This document shows, piece by piece, positions 55,067 to 62,762 of a DNA stretch of 64,000 nucleotides (its first letter is position 1; the number at the start of each line of letters is the position of its first letter). Source of the DNA: Hydromonas sp. Lineage in GTDB: Bacteria; Pseudomonadota; Gammaproteobacteria; Burkholderiales; Burkholderiaceae. A program made the translations under genes and the position numbers. Below the pieces are notes generated by a model that searched no databases, had not been told where the DNA came from, and saw only the letters and a program-made list of their open reading frames with translations. The DNA lies in the NCBI GenBank assembly GCA_017495165.1, contig JAFEII010000026.1, positions 1-64,000 of the forward strand, written 5' to 3'.

Positions 55067-55096
55067 AAAAAAGGCGGGCAAAGCCCACCTTTTAGG
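55067..55096 (-). terminator. intrinsic terminator of suhB
   Basis: On the minus strand AAAAGGTGGGC pairs with GCCCGCCTTTT (one G-U) around TTT and is followed by T residues. It lies just after the suhB stop, ahead of mutS. Confidence 0.82.
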
Positions 55097-55110
55097 ATAA
55101 TTGCAAGTGT

Positions 55111-55890
55111 TTACTCCGCCGCAAAGGCTTGTAAAACGGTTGGCAAAATTTTGGGTGACGCGGCAATGATGTTGCCGTTCATGTAGTCGCCTTCGCCTGA
55201 TAAATCGGTGATTAAGCCGCCCGCTTCTTTGACCAACAACACGCCTGCGGCCACGTCCCAGTTTTTGAGACCCACGCCAATGCACGCGTCTAAATAACCT
55301 GCGGCAACATACGCCAAATCCAACGCCGCCGAGCCTGTGTGGCGCAAACCCGCCGCGTCCACGCGCAAGCGGTTTTGCAAATCAAGCAGCGACGGATTGG
55401 CTTTGAGTTCACGCACAGGAATGGCGTGCGCAATCAGCGCGTCGCTCAAACGCGTGCGTGACGACACGCGAATGCGGCGGTTGTTTAAAAACGCGCCTGC
55501 GCCGCGTGTGGCGGTGTACAAATCATTGTTGACGGGGTTGTAAATCAGCGCGTGTTCGAGTTTGCCCGCGTTTTCCAGCGCAATGCTGATGCAATAATGC
55601 GGAAAGCCATGAATGAAATTAGACGTGCCATCAATCGGGTCAACAATCCATTTGTACTGCGCTTTGGCATCGCCAGAAAAGCCCGATTCTTCACCCAAAA
55701 ACGCGTGTTGCGGATACGCCGCCATCAACATGTCTTTGATGAGCTCTTCAGCGGCTTGGTCGATTTCGGTCACCATGTCTTGCGCGCCTTTGCGCCCGAC
55801 TTTGACTTCATCAAGGTTTAAAGCAGCGCGGTTAATCACTTGCGCGGCAGCGCGGGCGGCGGCAAACGCCGTATTGAGCATGGGAGACAT
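55111..55890 (-). CDS. suhB: inositol-1-monophosphatase family protein SuhB
   Basis: The 259-residue Mg-dependent phosphatase hydrolyses inositol-1-phosphate and, in E. coli, joins the NusG/NusE rRNA antitermination complex. From the ATG at 55890 with AAGGT upstream. Motifs: FLGEESG, KWIVDPIDGTSNFIHGFPHYCISIAL (metal-binding DPIDGT) and the C-terminal GLKNWDVAAGVLLVKEAGG (WDxAAG). It diverges from trmJ, the same arrangement as in E. coli. Confidence 0.95.
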   Translation of the reverse strand: MSPMLNTAFAAARAAAQVINRAALNLDEVKVGRKGAQDMVTEIDQAAEELIKDMLMAAYPQHAFLGEESGFSGDAKAQYKWIVDPIDGTSNFIHGFPHYCISIALENAGKLEHALIYNPVNNDLYTATRGAGAFLNNRRIRVSSRTRLSDALIAHAIPVRELKANPSLLDLQNRLRVDAAGLRHTGSAALDLAYVAAGYLDACIGVGLKNWDVAAGVLLVKEAGGLITDLSGEGDYMNGNIIAASPKILPTVLQAFAAE

Positions 55891-56070
55891 GGCAAACCTT
55901 AGGATAATTTTAATGAACAAAGACGAATTGTGTGGTTTTTGACCACGCCAAATCCGCAACCGCGCCATTTTACTGTATATTTGCGGTTTTTAATATCCTG
56001 ATTGTTTGGATTTTTGAGAAAGTTGTGGGTTTTTGATTTGACCGTCAATGTGCGAATGAAGCAACGACGT

Positions 56071-56144
56071 GTAGGGCGGGCATTTATGCCCGCCGATGTA
56101 AACCACACAAGCGTTCCAATGGCGGGCATAAATGCCCGCCCTAC
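56071..56144. repeat. nested inverted repeat, REP/MITE-like (24-bp arms)
   Basis: A 24-bp arm at 56071-56094 is repeated as its exact reverse complement at 56121-56144, with a 26-bp spacer. Each arm is itself palindromic (GGCGGGCAT...ATGCCCGCC), so both a large cruciform and two small hairpins are possible. It occupies the suhB-trmJ intergenic region. It resembles the paired REP elements mobilised by RAYT transposases, none of which was found here. Confidence 0.9.
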
Positions 56145-56165
56145 TATTTTAAAATTAAGTTCAAC

Positions 56166-56960
56166 ATGCCAAATATCCAATTCACCCCCACCCACCAGCT
56201 CGCTCAAATCCGCATCATTTTGGTGCGCACCAGTCACCCTGGCAATGTGGGGCAAGTCGCTCGCGCCATGGCAAACATGGGGTTGGGTGAGTTGTACATC
56301 ACCTCGCCGCGCTTTGCTGATATGTGTGCGCAGCCCGACGCGATTGCGCTGGCAAGTGGCGCGACGGATGTGTTGCAAAACGCGGTGATTGTGGATGATT
56401 TGGCCAGCGCATTGCAGGGTGTGAACTGCGCGTATGCGTTTAGTGCGCGCACGCGCGATTTGGCGCCGCCGTTGCGTACTTCGGGTGAGGCGGCGGCGGA
56501 GGTGGTGCAGCTATTTCGCGCTGCGCACAGTGCGGATTTGGCGCCGCCAAAGGTCGCATTTGTGTTTGGTGCTGAGCGCAGCGGTTTGGTGAATGATGAG
56601 GTGATGCAATGCCAGCGCCTGTGTCAAATTGAGGCGAACCCTGAATACAATTCGCTCAACCTTGCTCAAGCGGTGCAAGTGATGACGTACTCACTGCGCC
56701 AAGCCGCATTGCACGGCGATGTGGTTGCGCCTGTATCTGCGTTAAGTCAGCCCGTGATGCTGGACGCGGCGGATTTGCGCAAACACGAAGGCATGCTCGC
56801 GCATTGGGAGCAGATGTTGATTAAATTAGAGATGGTTGACCCAAATATTCCGACCGAAACCATGGCGCGTCTGCGGGCATTGTTTGCCCGTACGCAGTTG
56901 AGTGACAATGAGGTGAATTTTTTGCGCGGGATTGCGGGGGCGGTGTTGAAGGCTAAGTAG
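56166..56960 (+). CDS. trmJ: tRNA (cytidine/uridine-2'-O)-methyltransferase TrmJ
   Basis: TrmJ 2'-O-methylates position 32 of several tRNAs. The 264 residues include IILVRTSHPGNVGQVARAMANMGLGELYI, VAFVFGAERSGLVNDEVMQC and EANPEYNSLNLAQAVQVMTYSLRQ, the SPOUT knot motifs 1-3. A C-terminal extension of about 80 residues follows, as in E. coli. The palindromic repeat lies just upstream and may contain or block its promoter. Confidence 0.96.
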   Translation: MPNIQFTPTHQLAQIRIILVRTSHPGNVGQVARAMANMGLGELYITSPRFADMCAQPDAIALASGATDVLQNAVIVDDLASALQGVNCAYAFSARTRDLAPPLRTSGEAAAEVVQLFRAAHSADLAPPKVAFVFGAERSGLVNDEVMQCQRLCQIEANPEYNSLNLAQAVQVMTYSLRQAALHGDVVAPVSALSQPVMLDAADLRKHEGMLAHWEQMLIKLEMVDPNIPTETMARLRALFARTQLSDNEVNFLRGIAGAVLKAK

Positions 56961-56983
56961 TGGAGGTTTTGAATGGTATTGAA

Positions 56984-57009
56984 AAACACCGCCTGCTTGG
57001 GCGGTGTTT
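56984..57009. terminator. bidirectional terminator of trmJ and the DUF1775 gene
   Basis: AAACACCGCC pairs with GGCGGTGTTT around TGCTTG between the two convergent genes. Confidence 0.87.
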
Positions 57010-57024
57010 GATTTTGTATCGTTT

Positions 57025-57468
57025 TTATTTAAGAAGGATGCGCGGGGCATAGCCTTTTGCGGCTTCTGAACCATCAAAAGGTACGATGGTGCCGTCTTTT
57101 TGGGTGACATACGCTTTATATTCAACCAGCGTGTCGCTCTTTTCTGGGTTTTTTGCAATGAATGGAAAGCGAATGACCTCGCCTGCTGTGGCACTGCCCT
57201 TATATACCACCTCAGTCACTTTCCCTTCTGGGTTTTTTATCAGCTCATAGCTCCAGCCTGATACAGGTTCTAAGTATAAGAACGTGACATTGCTTGGAAT
57301 AACTAAGCGTACCTGAGTGATTGCACCGCTTGACACAGGTACAACCATTCTGAAAGTGTCAGATTTGTTTGAGATGCTTTCGATGGAATTGGCTTCGTTG
57401 CGAATGGTGACGTGCGCGAGAGTCTGAGTTGCTAGTGCTAAAAAAGGAATTAAAAGTAATTTTTTCAT
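57025..57468 (-). CDS. exported DUF1775 (YcnI-like) protein
   Basis: The 147-residue protein has a short signal peptide (MKKLLLIPFLALATQTLAHV) so that the first mature residue is probably His19. The mature fold matches DUF1775/YcnI: HVTIRNEANSI, MVVPVSSGAITQVRLVIPSNVTFLYLEPVSGWSYELIK and IRFPFIAKNPEKSDTLVEYKAYV. YcnI proteins bind copper through the mature N-terminal His and a nearby Trp (here GWSYE). It is a candidate periplasmic copper-handling protein. AAGGG precedes the ATG. Confidence 0.83.
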   Translation of the reverse strand: MKKLLLIPFLALATQTLAHVTIRNEANSIESISNKSDTFRMVVPVSSGAITQVRLVIPSNVTFLYLEPVSGWSYELIKNPEGKVTEVVYKGSATAGEVIRFPFIAKNPEKSDTLVEYKAYVTQKDGTIVPFDGSEAAKGYAPRILLK

Positions 57469-57576
57469 CTATTGCCCTTGGTTGTGTTATCGCAACGTGC
57501 GAATGTTTTTATTATAACAACGCTTTCGGGTGGGGTAAAGGGCGCTAAGTTAGTGCGCCCGAGCAAGCCATGGCTT

Positions 57577-57960
57577 TTAATGTTGCTTATTGTAGCGCGT
57601 CATTGTCATCGTATCGGCTTGCAAACTGTCCATAAAGCGTTGTGCCAATTGGGCGGAGGTGAAATGGTTCATTGAGGCTTGCGCTGAGGCAGCGTCGCGC
57701 CAATGCACAATCACCAACCAGTCGCCTTGTTCGGTTGCGGCCGATTCACGCGACAAAAAACCCGCTTGTTTTGAGACGTATTGCTTTTGCAATGCCGTGT
57801 CGATTTTTTTGAATTCGCTTACGCTGACGCTCGGTTTGAGTTTGAATGTCACGACTTCAATCACTTCTGAGCGTGAGTGTGCTGGCGGTTGCGCGTGCGC
57901 CAGTGGGCTAAACAGTATCGCAAGCGACAGAGCGGCGAGTAAAGGTTTGATAAATGACAT
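57577..57960 (-). CDS. exported ABM-like dimeric alpha-beta barrel protein
   Basis: The 127 residues have a signal peptide (MSFIKPLLAALSLAILFSPLAHAQ) followed by a ferredoxin-like domain: EVIEVVTFKLKPSVSVSEFKKIDTALQKQYVSKQAGFLSRESAA, then WLVIVHWRDAASAQASMNHF. This resembles antibiotic biosynthesis monooxygenase-type barrels. No Shine-Dalgarno site is present; instead CCTCCT directly precedes the ATG on the sense strand, an odd feature. Same strand as the NTF2-like gene upstream. Confidence 0.8.
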   Translation of the reverse strand: MSFIKPLLAALSLAILFSPLAHAQPPAHSRSEVIEVVTFKLKPSVSVSEFKKIDTALQKQYVSKQAGFLSRESAATEQGDWLVIVHWRDAASAQASMNHFTSAQLAQRFMDSLQADTMTMTRYNKQH

Positions 57961-58026
57961 AGGAGGTTTCTTTCTAAAAGTAAAGGCGGTTTATTTGCCT
58001 TTTGTCTAAAAATATCGTGATGTGAA

Positions 58027-58061
58027 ATGCGCAAAGAGGTCGTTTGACGTTCTTTGCGCAT
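58027..58061. terminator. 11-bp hairpin downstream of the NTF2-like gene
   Basis: ATGCGCAAAGA (58027-58037) pairs perfectly with TCTTTGCGCAT (58051-58061). No T run follows, so termination is uncertain. Confidence 0.5.
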
Positions 58062-58086
58062 CATGCAAAATGGCTGGCGGGTTTGA

Positions 58087-58947
58087 TTAAAACTTGCCGT
58101 TGCTGTTTTTCCATGCGCTTTGTGCGGGAATTTCTTCAATTGTGTCCCAATGTTCAACGATTTTGCCGCCGCTTAAGCGGAATAAGTCATAAAACGCGAC
58201 GTGTTTGTTTAAAAACGTGCCTTCGCTTACCGCGAGGACAAAGTTGCCTTGACCCAAAATTTTGTGGTTTTTGGTAAATGTCATGGGCATGCCTTGCTTT
58301 GCCAATTCGCCCAATGCCGCGCCCAAACCGCTCAGACCATCGGCCACCATTGGGTTGTGCTGAATGTATTCATGCTCGCCTGCACCAATGAATTGGTTGA
58401 TTTTAGACATGTCGCCTTGGATTAAAATGGTTTGCACGAAGTCCGCCACAGTCGCTTTGTTGGCGTCGGTTTGGTCTAAATCGGTCACTTGGGTTGCGCC
58501 GTCAAATTGCGTGTGGCCGCTTGGGTTGGCAGGGGCGATTTCTTGTAAATTGTCCCAATGTTCAACGATTTGCCCGTTTTCAAAACGGAAAATGTCAAAG
58601 CCTGCTTTGGGGCCAAAAAAGTCATATTCGGTGTGCAATACCGCAAAATCGCCGTCTTGGAATGCCCGTTTGACGCTGGCTTTGGCGCTGCCCGCTGGTA
58701 AGGTTTGCATGACTGCGCCAAAACCTGCCAAGCCGTCGCCGACCGCAAGGTTGTGCTGAATGTATTTATTGGGGTTCACGTACGCGATTGGTGCGTGATC
58801 GCCTGTTTGAATGCTGCTGATTAAGGCGACTGCTTTGTCTTTGTTTGAGAGTGTCATGGTTGTGTCCTTGGTTTTTGCTTGGGTTGAGAAACCAGCGCAA
58901 ATCATCAATGCGCCAGCCAGTAGTTTAAGTGCGTGTGTTTTTTTCAT
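58087..58947 (-). CDS. exported tandem NTF2-like (SnoaL) domain protein
   Basis: The 286-residue protein has a signal peptide (MKKTHALKLLAGALMICAGFSTQAK). Two copies of a SnoaL/NTF2-like domain follow, about 34-150 and 160-285. Each carries (K/E)YIQHNxxVxDGL(A/S)G and a FDIFRFENGQIVEHWDNLQEIAP-type ending, so they arose by internal duplication. IVEHWD and YIQHN are the substrate-cavity signatures. Substrate unknown. The ATG at 58947 has AAGGA upstream; one codon earlier is an alternative. The AraC gene 59046-59915 is directly upstream on the same strand and probably controls it. Confidence 0.87.
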   Translation of the reverse strand: MKKTHALKLLAGALMICAGFSTQAKTKDTTMTLSNKDKAVALISSIQTGDHAPIAYVNPNKYIQHNLAVGDGLAGFGAVMQTLPAGSAKASVKRAFQDGDFAVLHTEYDFFGPKAGFDIFRFENGQIVEHWDNLQEIAPANPSGHTQFDGATQVTDLDQTDANKATVADFVQTILIQGDMSKINQFIGAGEHEYIQHNPMVADGLSGLGAALGELAKQGMPMTFTKNHKILGQGNFVLAVSEGTFLNKHVAFYDLFRLSGGKIVEHWDTIEEIPAQSAWKNSNGKF

Positions 58948-59045
58948 CATGTCCTTTCTGTAAACTTGATGCGCCATTGTAGGCAAATGGCTGCGTTTGT
59001 TGTAGGTCAGAGTTGCGCTAAAAATGGTATATATCGAACCTGCCT

Positions 59046-59915
59046 TTAAGTGATGGCTTGTTTTTTGAATTGCGACGGCGTCATGTGCGTGTGTTTTTTA
59101 AAAAATTTGACAAAATTGCTGTCGTCCTCAAAACCCAGCGCATATGCGAGCTGTTGGGTTTGGGTTTGATCCAGTACCAATCGGCGTTTGGCCTCTAAAA
59201 CCACGTAATCGTCTATCAGTTGTTTGGCGGTTTTGTGGTGCGATAATTTGCATAAATGGTTGAGGTTTTTGTAACTGGTGTGGATTTGTTGGGCGTACCA
59301 GTTGGCATCGCGTGTGCGGTCATAATTGGCGCGCAGCGTGGTTAAAAACTGTTCCAATAAAACATTTTGGTTTTTCGATAAACCGCTCAAGCCGCTGGCT
59401 GGGCGGGCGCGATGCACCATGAGTAATAATGATGCGAATAAAAACAGGGCAATCAAAGGCGCAGGTTTTGGGTGCGTCAACTCAAAACTCAGCTCGTTGA
59501 TGATGTTGTGCGCGCGGTGGTGAAAATCATCCTGCAAATTGACCACGGGCGCGGCGCCCGTTTGCCAAAAAATATCGCTGGGCAAGCGCACTTGTTCCTG
59601 CGCATGGTTCAAAAACGCTTGTGTGAACGCAATGATTTTTCCTTTTGGGGCGCTTAAAAAATCAAATGCGTGCACTTGTCCCTTTTGCATAAAAATAAAG
59701 CAATTGGCTTGATACGGATAATAGGTGAAGTCAATTAAATGCCTGCCGCGCGCCTGTTCAATATAAATTAAATGGTGAAAATCGACCCGATGCGGCGTTT
59801 GCAGTTGATGCGCCATGGTCTCTTGCGACAAAAACAAGGTGTTTAAATCGATCAACTCAAAGCCATCAAGCTGCGCTTTGTCGGGGTCAAAATCAATGAG
59901 TGGGATGTCGGTCAT
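59046..59915 (-). CDS. AraC family transcriptional regulator
   Basis: The 289-residue regulator has an N-terminal cupin-like sensing domain (HHLIYIEQARGRHLIDFTYYPYQANCFIFMQKGQVHAF) and a C-terminal HTH pair at about 190-285: ANWYAQQIHTSYKNLNHLCKLSHHKTAKQLIDDYVVLEAKRRL and LAYALGFEDDSNFVKFFKKHTHMTPSQFKK, the AraC signature. The ligand is unknown. It is 98 bases upstream of the NTF2-like gene on the same strand. Confidence 0.92.
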   Translation of the reverse strand: MTDIPLIDFDPDKAQLDGFELIDLNTLFLSQETMAHQLQTPHRVDFHHLIYIEQARGRHLIDFTYYPYQANCFIFMQKGQVHAFDFLSAPKGKIIAFTQAFLNHAQEQVRLPSDIFWQTGAAPVVNLQDDFHHRAHNIINELSFELTHPKPAPLIALFLFASLLLMVHRARPASGLSGLSKNQNVLLEQFLTTLRANYDRTRDANWYAQQIHTSYKNLNHLCKLSHHKTAKQLIDDYVVLEAKRRLVLDQTQTQQLAYALGFEDDSNFVKFFKKHTHMTPSQFKKQAIT

Positions 59916-59943
59916 TTATAAGCCTTTGGCTGCCGCGTCGCGG

Positions 59944-60735
59944 TTAGGACGCATCTTTTAATGCCCGCTCAATCGCCCATTGCGCCGCCGCCATGCCAAA
60001 ACTGGCGGTGACCATGACCGATGAGCCAAAACCTGCGCAGTTTAAGCCTTGTGGCGCGCCCGTGTTGTCAGGCGTTGCGTTGGGGAAGCGCACGTGTTCA
60101 TCCGAATACAAGGTTGGCATATACAATTTGGGCGCGTGTTGGTTGGTGGACGCTTTCATTGCCGCAGCCCGCTCGGCGGGGCTGCGCTTAAATTTATCGC
60201 GCAATTGCTGGCGGATTTTTGCCAAAATCGGGTCTTGCACCGTGTGCGCCAAATCGGCAAACTGAATCCGCGTTGGGTCTGTTTTGCCGCCCGCCGCGCC
60301 GCATGTGAGCAAGGCTTGCTTGCGGCGACGGCAGTCTAATATCATGGCGAATTTGGCTTGAATTTGATCGGCGCAATCCAAAATAATCGCATCGTGCGGC
60401 AATAGATTTAAATGGTCTTTGTCCACAAAGTCATCCACCAAAACCAACTCGCACTCAGGGTTAATCTGCGCAATCCGTGCCGCCAATGCGTTGATTTTGC
60501 TCATGCCCAATGTGTCGGTCAAGGCCTGTACTTGGCGGTTGATGTTCGATTCGGCCACGTGGTCTGCGTCAATCAGGGTCAACTTGCCCACGCCACTGCG
60601 CGCCAGCGCCTCCACCGCCCAAGAACCCACGCCGCCCACGCCTACTACGCACACATGGGCGCGTTCGAGTTTGGTGCGGGTGTCGTCGCCGTATAGGCGG
60701 TTGAGGCTGGAGAAACGGCGGTTGAGGTCTGTCAT
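59944..60735 (-). CDS. tcdA: tRNA threonylcarbamoyladenosine dehydratase
   Basis: TcdA converts t6A37 in tRNA to the cyclic form ct6A. The 263-residue ThiF/E1-like protein has RFSSLNRLYGDDTRTKLERAHVCVVGVGGVGSWAVEALARSGVGKLTLIDADHVAESNINRQ, the ATP-binding Rossmann core, then AAGGKTDPTRIQFADLAHT. Cys residues (NCAGFGSSVMVTASFG) match the family. Length agrees with E. coli (268). Confidence 0.95.
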   Translation of the reverse strand: MTDLNRRFSSLNRLYGDDTRTKLERAHVCVVGVGGVGSWAVEALARSGVGKLTLIDADHVAESNINRQVQALTDTLGMSKINALAARIAQINPECELVLVDDFVDKDHLNLLPHDAIILDCADQIQAKFAMILDCRRRKQALLTCGAAGGKTDPTRIQFADLAHTVQDPILAKIRQQLRDKFKRSPAERAAAMKASTNQHAPKLYMPTLYSDEHVRFPNATPDNTGAPQGLNCAGFGSSVMVTASFGMAAAQWAIERALKDAS

Positions 60736-60989
60736 GATGGATTTGTGTTGAAAAAACGCTATTTTATCTGAGTAATGCCAGTTTCGGTTGGCGCGCTATG
60801 CTTGGCATCTTATATTTAGTTGAATGATGCGGAGTTGTGCGTGGCTGCTTCTTTGAATCATTGAAGTTCGGAAGAAATTGTATGCAAAATCAGGTTGAGG
60901 TGCTAAAATTCGCAGCCGAATCGGTCTTCTTGTTGAAGCATGAGGCGCGTTTTCAATGGAATTTTTTATACAAATAGTAAAGGTAAATT

Positions 60990-61655
60990 ATGAAACATAT
61001 TTTAACCGCATCTTTTATTACCCTGTCTTTAGTGGGGTGTGCAACATCAGAGACGAGTAATGTACTTGAGTCCGTTAAAGTTGCCAGTGCGGCGAGCAAT
61101 TACACGGGCGTAAAAACGCCGGTTTCTGTTGGTCAATTCAATAATCGTTCGAGCTATATGCGCGGCATTTTCTCGGATGAGACTGACAAACTGGGCAACC
61201 AGAGCAAGACCATTCTAGAGTCGCATCTACAGCAGACCGGTTATTTTTCTGTTTTAAATCGGACTAATTTGGATGAACTCAAGCAGGAAGCGGCTTTTTC
61301 AGGCAAGACTCAGGCAGTTAAGGCGGCACGCTATGTCGTGACGGGTGATGTGACTGAGTTTGGGCGCAAAGAGGTTGGCGATCAGCAGTTGTTTGGCATA
61401 CTTGGGCGTGGAAAGACGCAAGTTGCTTACGCAAAAGTGAGTTTAAATGTTGTGAATACGCAGACTTCTGAAATTGTTGAGTCGGTTCAAGGTGCGGGTG
61501 AGTTTAAGTTGGGTGAGCGTGAAGTTCTGGGTTTTGGCTCGACCGCTTCGTATGATTCGACGTTGAACGGAAAGGTCTTGGACTTGGCAATCCGCGAAGC
61601 GGTTAACAATTTGGTATCTGCTGTTCAAGCAGGTAAATGGACGCCAGCTAAATAA
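60990..61655 (+). CDS. CsgG/HfaB family lipoprotein
   Basis: The 221 residues start with a lipoprotein signal (MKHILTASFITLSLVGCAT, lipobox LVGC, Cys17). The mature region has the CsgG pattern: KTPVSVGQFNNRSSYM, ETDKLGNQSKTILESHLQQTGYFSVLNRTNLDELKQEAAFSG, AARYVVTGDVTEFGRKEVGDQQLFGILGRGKTQVAYAKVSLNVVNTQTSEIV and the glycine-rich end. CsgG forms outer-membrane pores for curli, but without curli genes the role here is unknown. It starts a three-lipoprotein operon. Confidence 0.9.
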   Translation: MKHILTASFITLSLVGCATSETSNVLESVKVASAASNYTGVKTPVSVGQFNNRSSYMRGIFSDETDKLGNQSKTILESHLQQTGYFSVLNRTNLDELKQEAAFSGKTQAVKAARYVVTGDVTEFGRKEVGDQQLFGILGRGKTQVAYAKVSLNVVNTQTSEIVESVQGAGEFKLGEREVLGFGSTASYDSTLNGKVLDLAIREAVNNLVSAVQAGKWTPAK

Positions 61656-61672
61656 TGTTACTGGGACATGCT

Positions 61673-62023
61673 ATGAATTACAAAACAATTGTGGTTTGTG
61701 TTGCGAGCGTGATTTTTACGGCTTGCGCAGGTAATGCGCCATCAACTTATTATTCATGGGGTGGCTATGAGGCGCAACTTTACTCAATGTACAACCGCCC
61801 TGAAAAGGCGACGCCTGAGCTTCAGATTGAGGCGCTAGAGAAAGACATTATGCGTGCCGCTCAATCAAACAGGCCTGTACCTCCTGGGGTTTACGCACAT
61901 TTGGCCTATCAATATGGCTTAATGGGTAATAAATCAAAAGCGATTGAGTTGTTTAACATGGAAAAAAGGCTTTACCCTGAATCGAGTACTTATATAAATA
62001 CGTTTCTTAAAAAAATCAGTTAG
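61673..62023 (+). CDS. DUF4810 family lipoprotein
   Basis: The 116-residue protein starts at the ATG at 61673, because the lipoprotein signal (MNYKTIVVCVASVIFTACAG, lipobox TAC) begins there; an ATG six codons earlier would abut the preceding stop. The mature part matches DUF4810: YSWGGYEAQLYSMYNRPEKATPELQIEALEKDI and VPPGVYAHLAYQYGLMGNKSKAIELFNMEKRLYPES, a TPR-like helix pair. It is the middle gene of the CsgG-DUF4810-DUF799 operon. Confidence 0.88.
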   Translation: MNYKTIVVCVASVIFTACAGNAPSTYYSWGGYEAQLYSMYNRPEKATPELQIEALEKDIMRAAQSNRPVPPGVYAHLAYQYGLMGNKSKAIELFNMEKRLYPESSTYINTFLKKIS

Positions 62024-62031
62024 GAGTTGCC

Positions 62032-62691
62032 GTGAGTCCAGTAAAAAAAATAAGTGTCTTTCTTGCTTGCTTGGGCTTGGTTGGTTGCGCAACCGCTCCA
62101 GTTGTACCAAGGGATACCTCTTTGTATCAAAAGCATATGCCTAAGTCGATTTTGGTTTTGCCACCCATTAACAACACGCCAGACATACGAGCAACTTATG
62201 GCTATGTCGCTTCAACAACCATGCCGATTGCAGAGGCGGGTTATTATGTTCTGCCAATTGCACTGGTTGATCAGACCTTTAAAGAAAATGGTATTAGTAA
62301 TGCTGCGGAGATGCATCAAGTGTCAGCTAAAAAATTGCGTGGCATTTTTGGAGCGGATGCTGTGATGTATATCACAATCACGGAGTACGGTACAAAGTAT
62401 CATGTGATTAGCAGTGTTACGGGTGTGGCGGCTCAGGCCAAATTGGTTGACTTGAATACGGGGGCGTTGTTGTGGGAGGGGAGTGCCAAGCAGGTGAAAG
62501 ACAGTTCGTCTGGCTCTCAATCTGGCCTGCTAAATGCCTTGATTAATGCCGCTGTGAGTCAAGTTGCAAATCAAAGTAAAGATGATGCACACAACATCGC
62601 GCAAGATGTGAATGCCCAACTTTTTAAGCCAACGTCTCAAAATAACCAAGGTTTGCTTTTCGGGCCGCGCTCAATTGGTTTTCAAAAATAA
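62032..62691 (+). CDS. DUF799 (GNA1162-like) lipoprotein
   Basis: The 219-residue protein starts at a GTG (62032) with TAGGAG upstream. The signal ends in LVGC (acylated Cys). The mature domain has PKSILVLPPINNTPDIRATYGYVASTTMPIAEAGYYVLPIALVDQTFKENG and AKLVDLNTGALLWEGSA, the DUF799 pattern, known from the Neisseria GNA1162 lipoprotein. The three genes of the operon are known together in several gammaproteobacteria and Neisseria. Confidence 0.9.
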   Translation: MSPVKKISVFLACLGLVGCATAPVVPRDTSLYQKHMPKSILVLPPINNTPDIRATYGYVASTTMPIAEAGYYVLPIALVDQTFKENGISNAAEMHQVSAKKLRGIFGADAVMYITITEYGTKYHVISSVTGVAAQAKLVDLNTGALLWEGSAKQVKDSSSGSQSGLLNALINAAVSQVANQSKDDAHNIAQDVNAQLFKPTSQNNQGLLFGPRSIGFQK

Positions 62692-62713
62692 TGAAGCAGA
62701 TGGTTTAAATCAC

Positions 62714-62762
62714 AAAACAGCCCCGACAACTCGTTTCATGAGCTGTCGGGGCTGTTTTTTTA
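62714..62762 (+). terminator. intrinsic terminator of the lipoprotein operon
   Basis: AAAACAGCCCCGACA (62714-62728) pairs perfectly with TGTCGGGGCTGTTTT (62744-62758) and leads into a T run, convergent with anmK. Confidence 0.93.
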
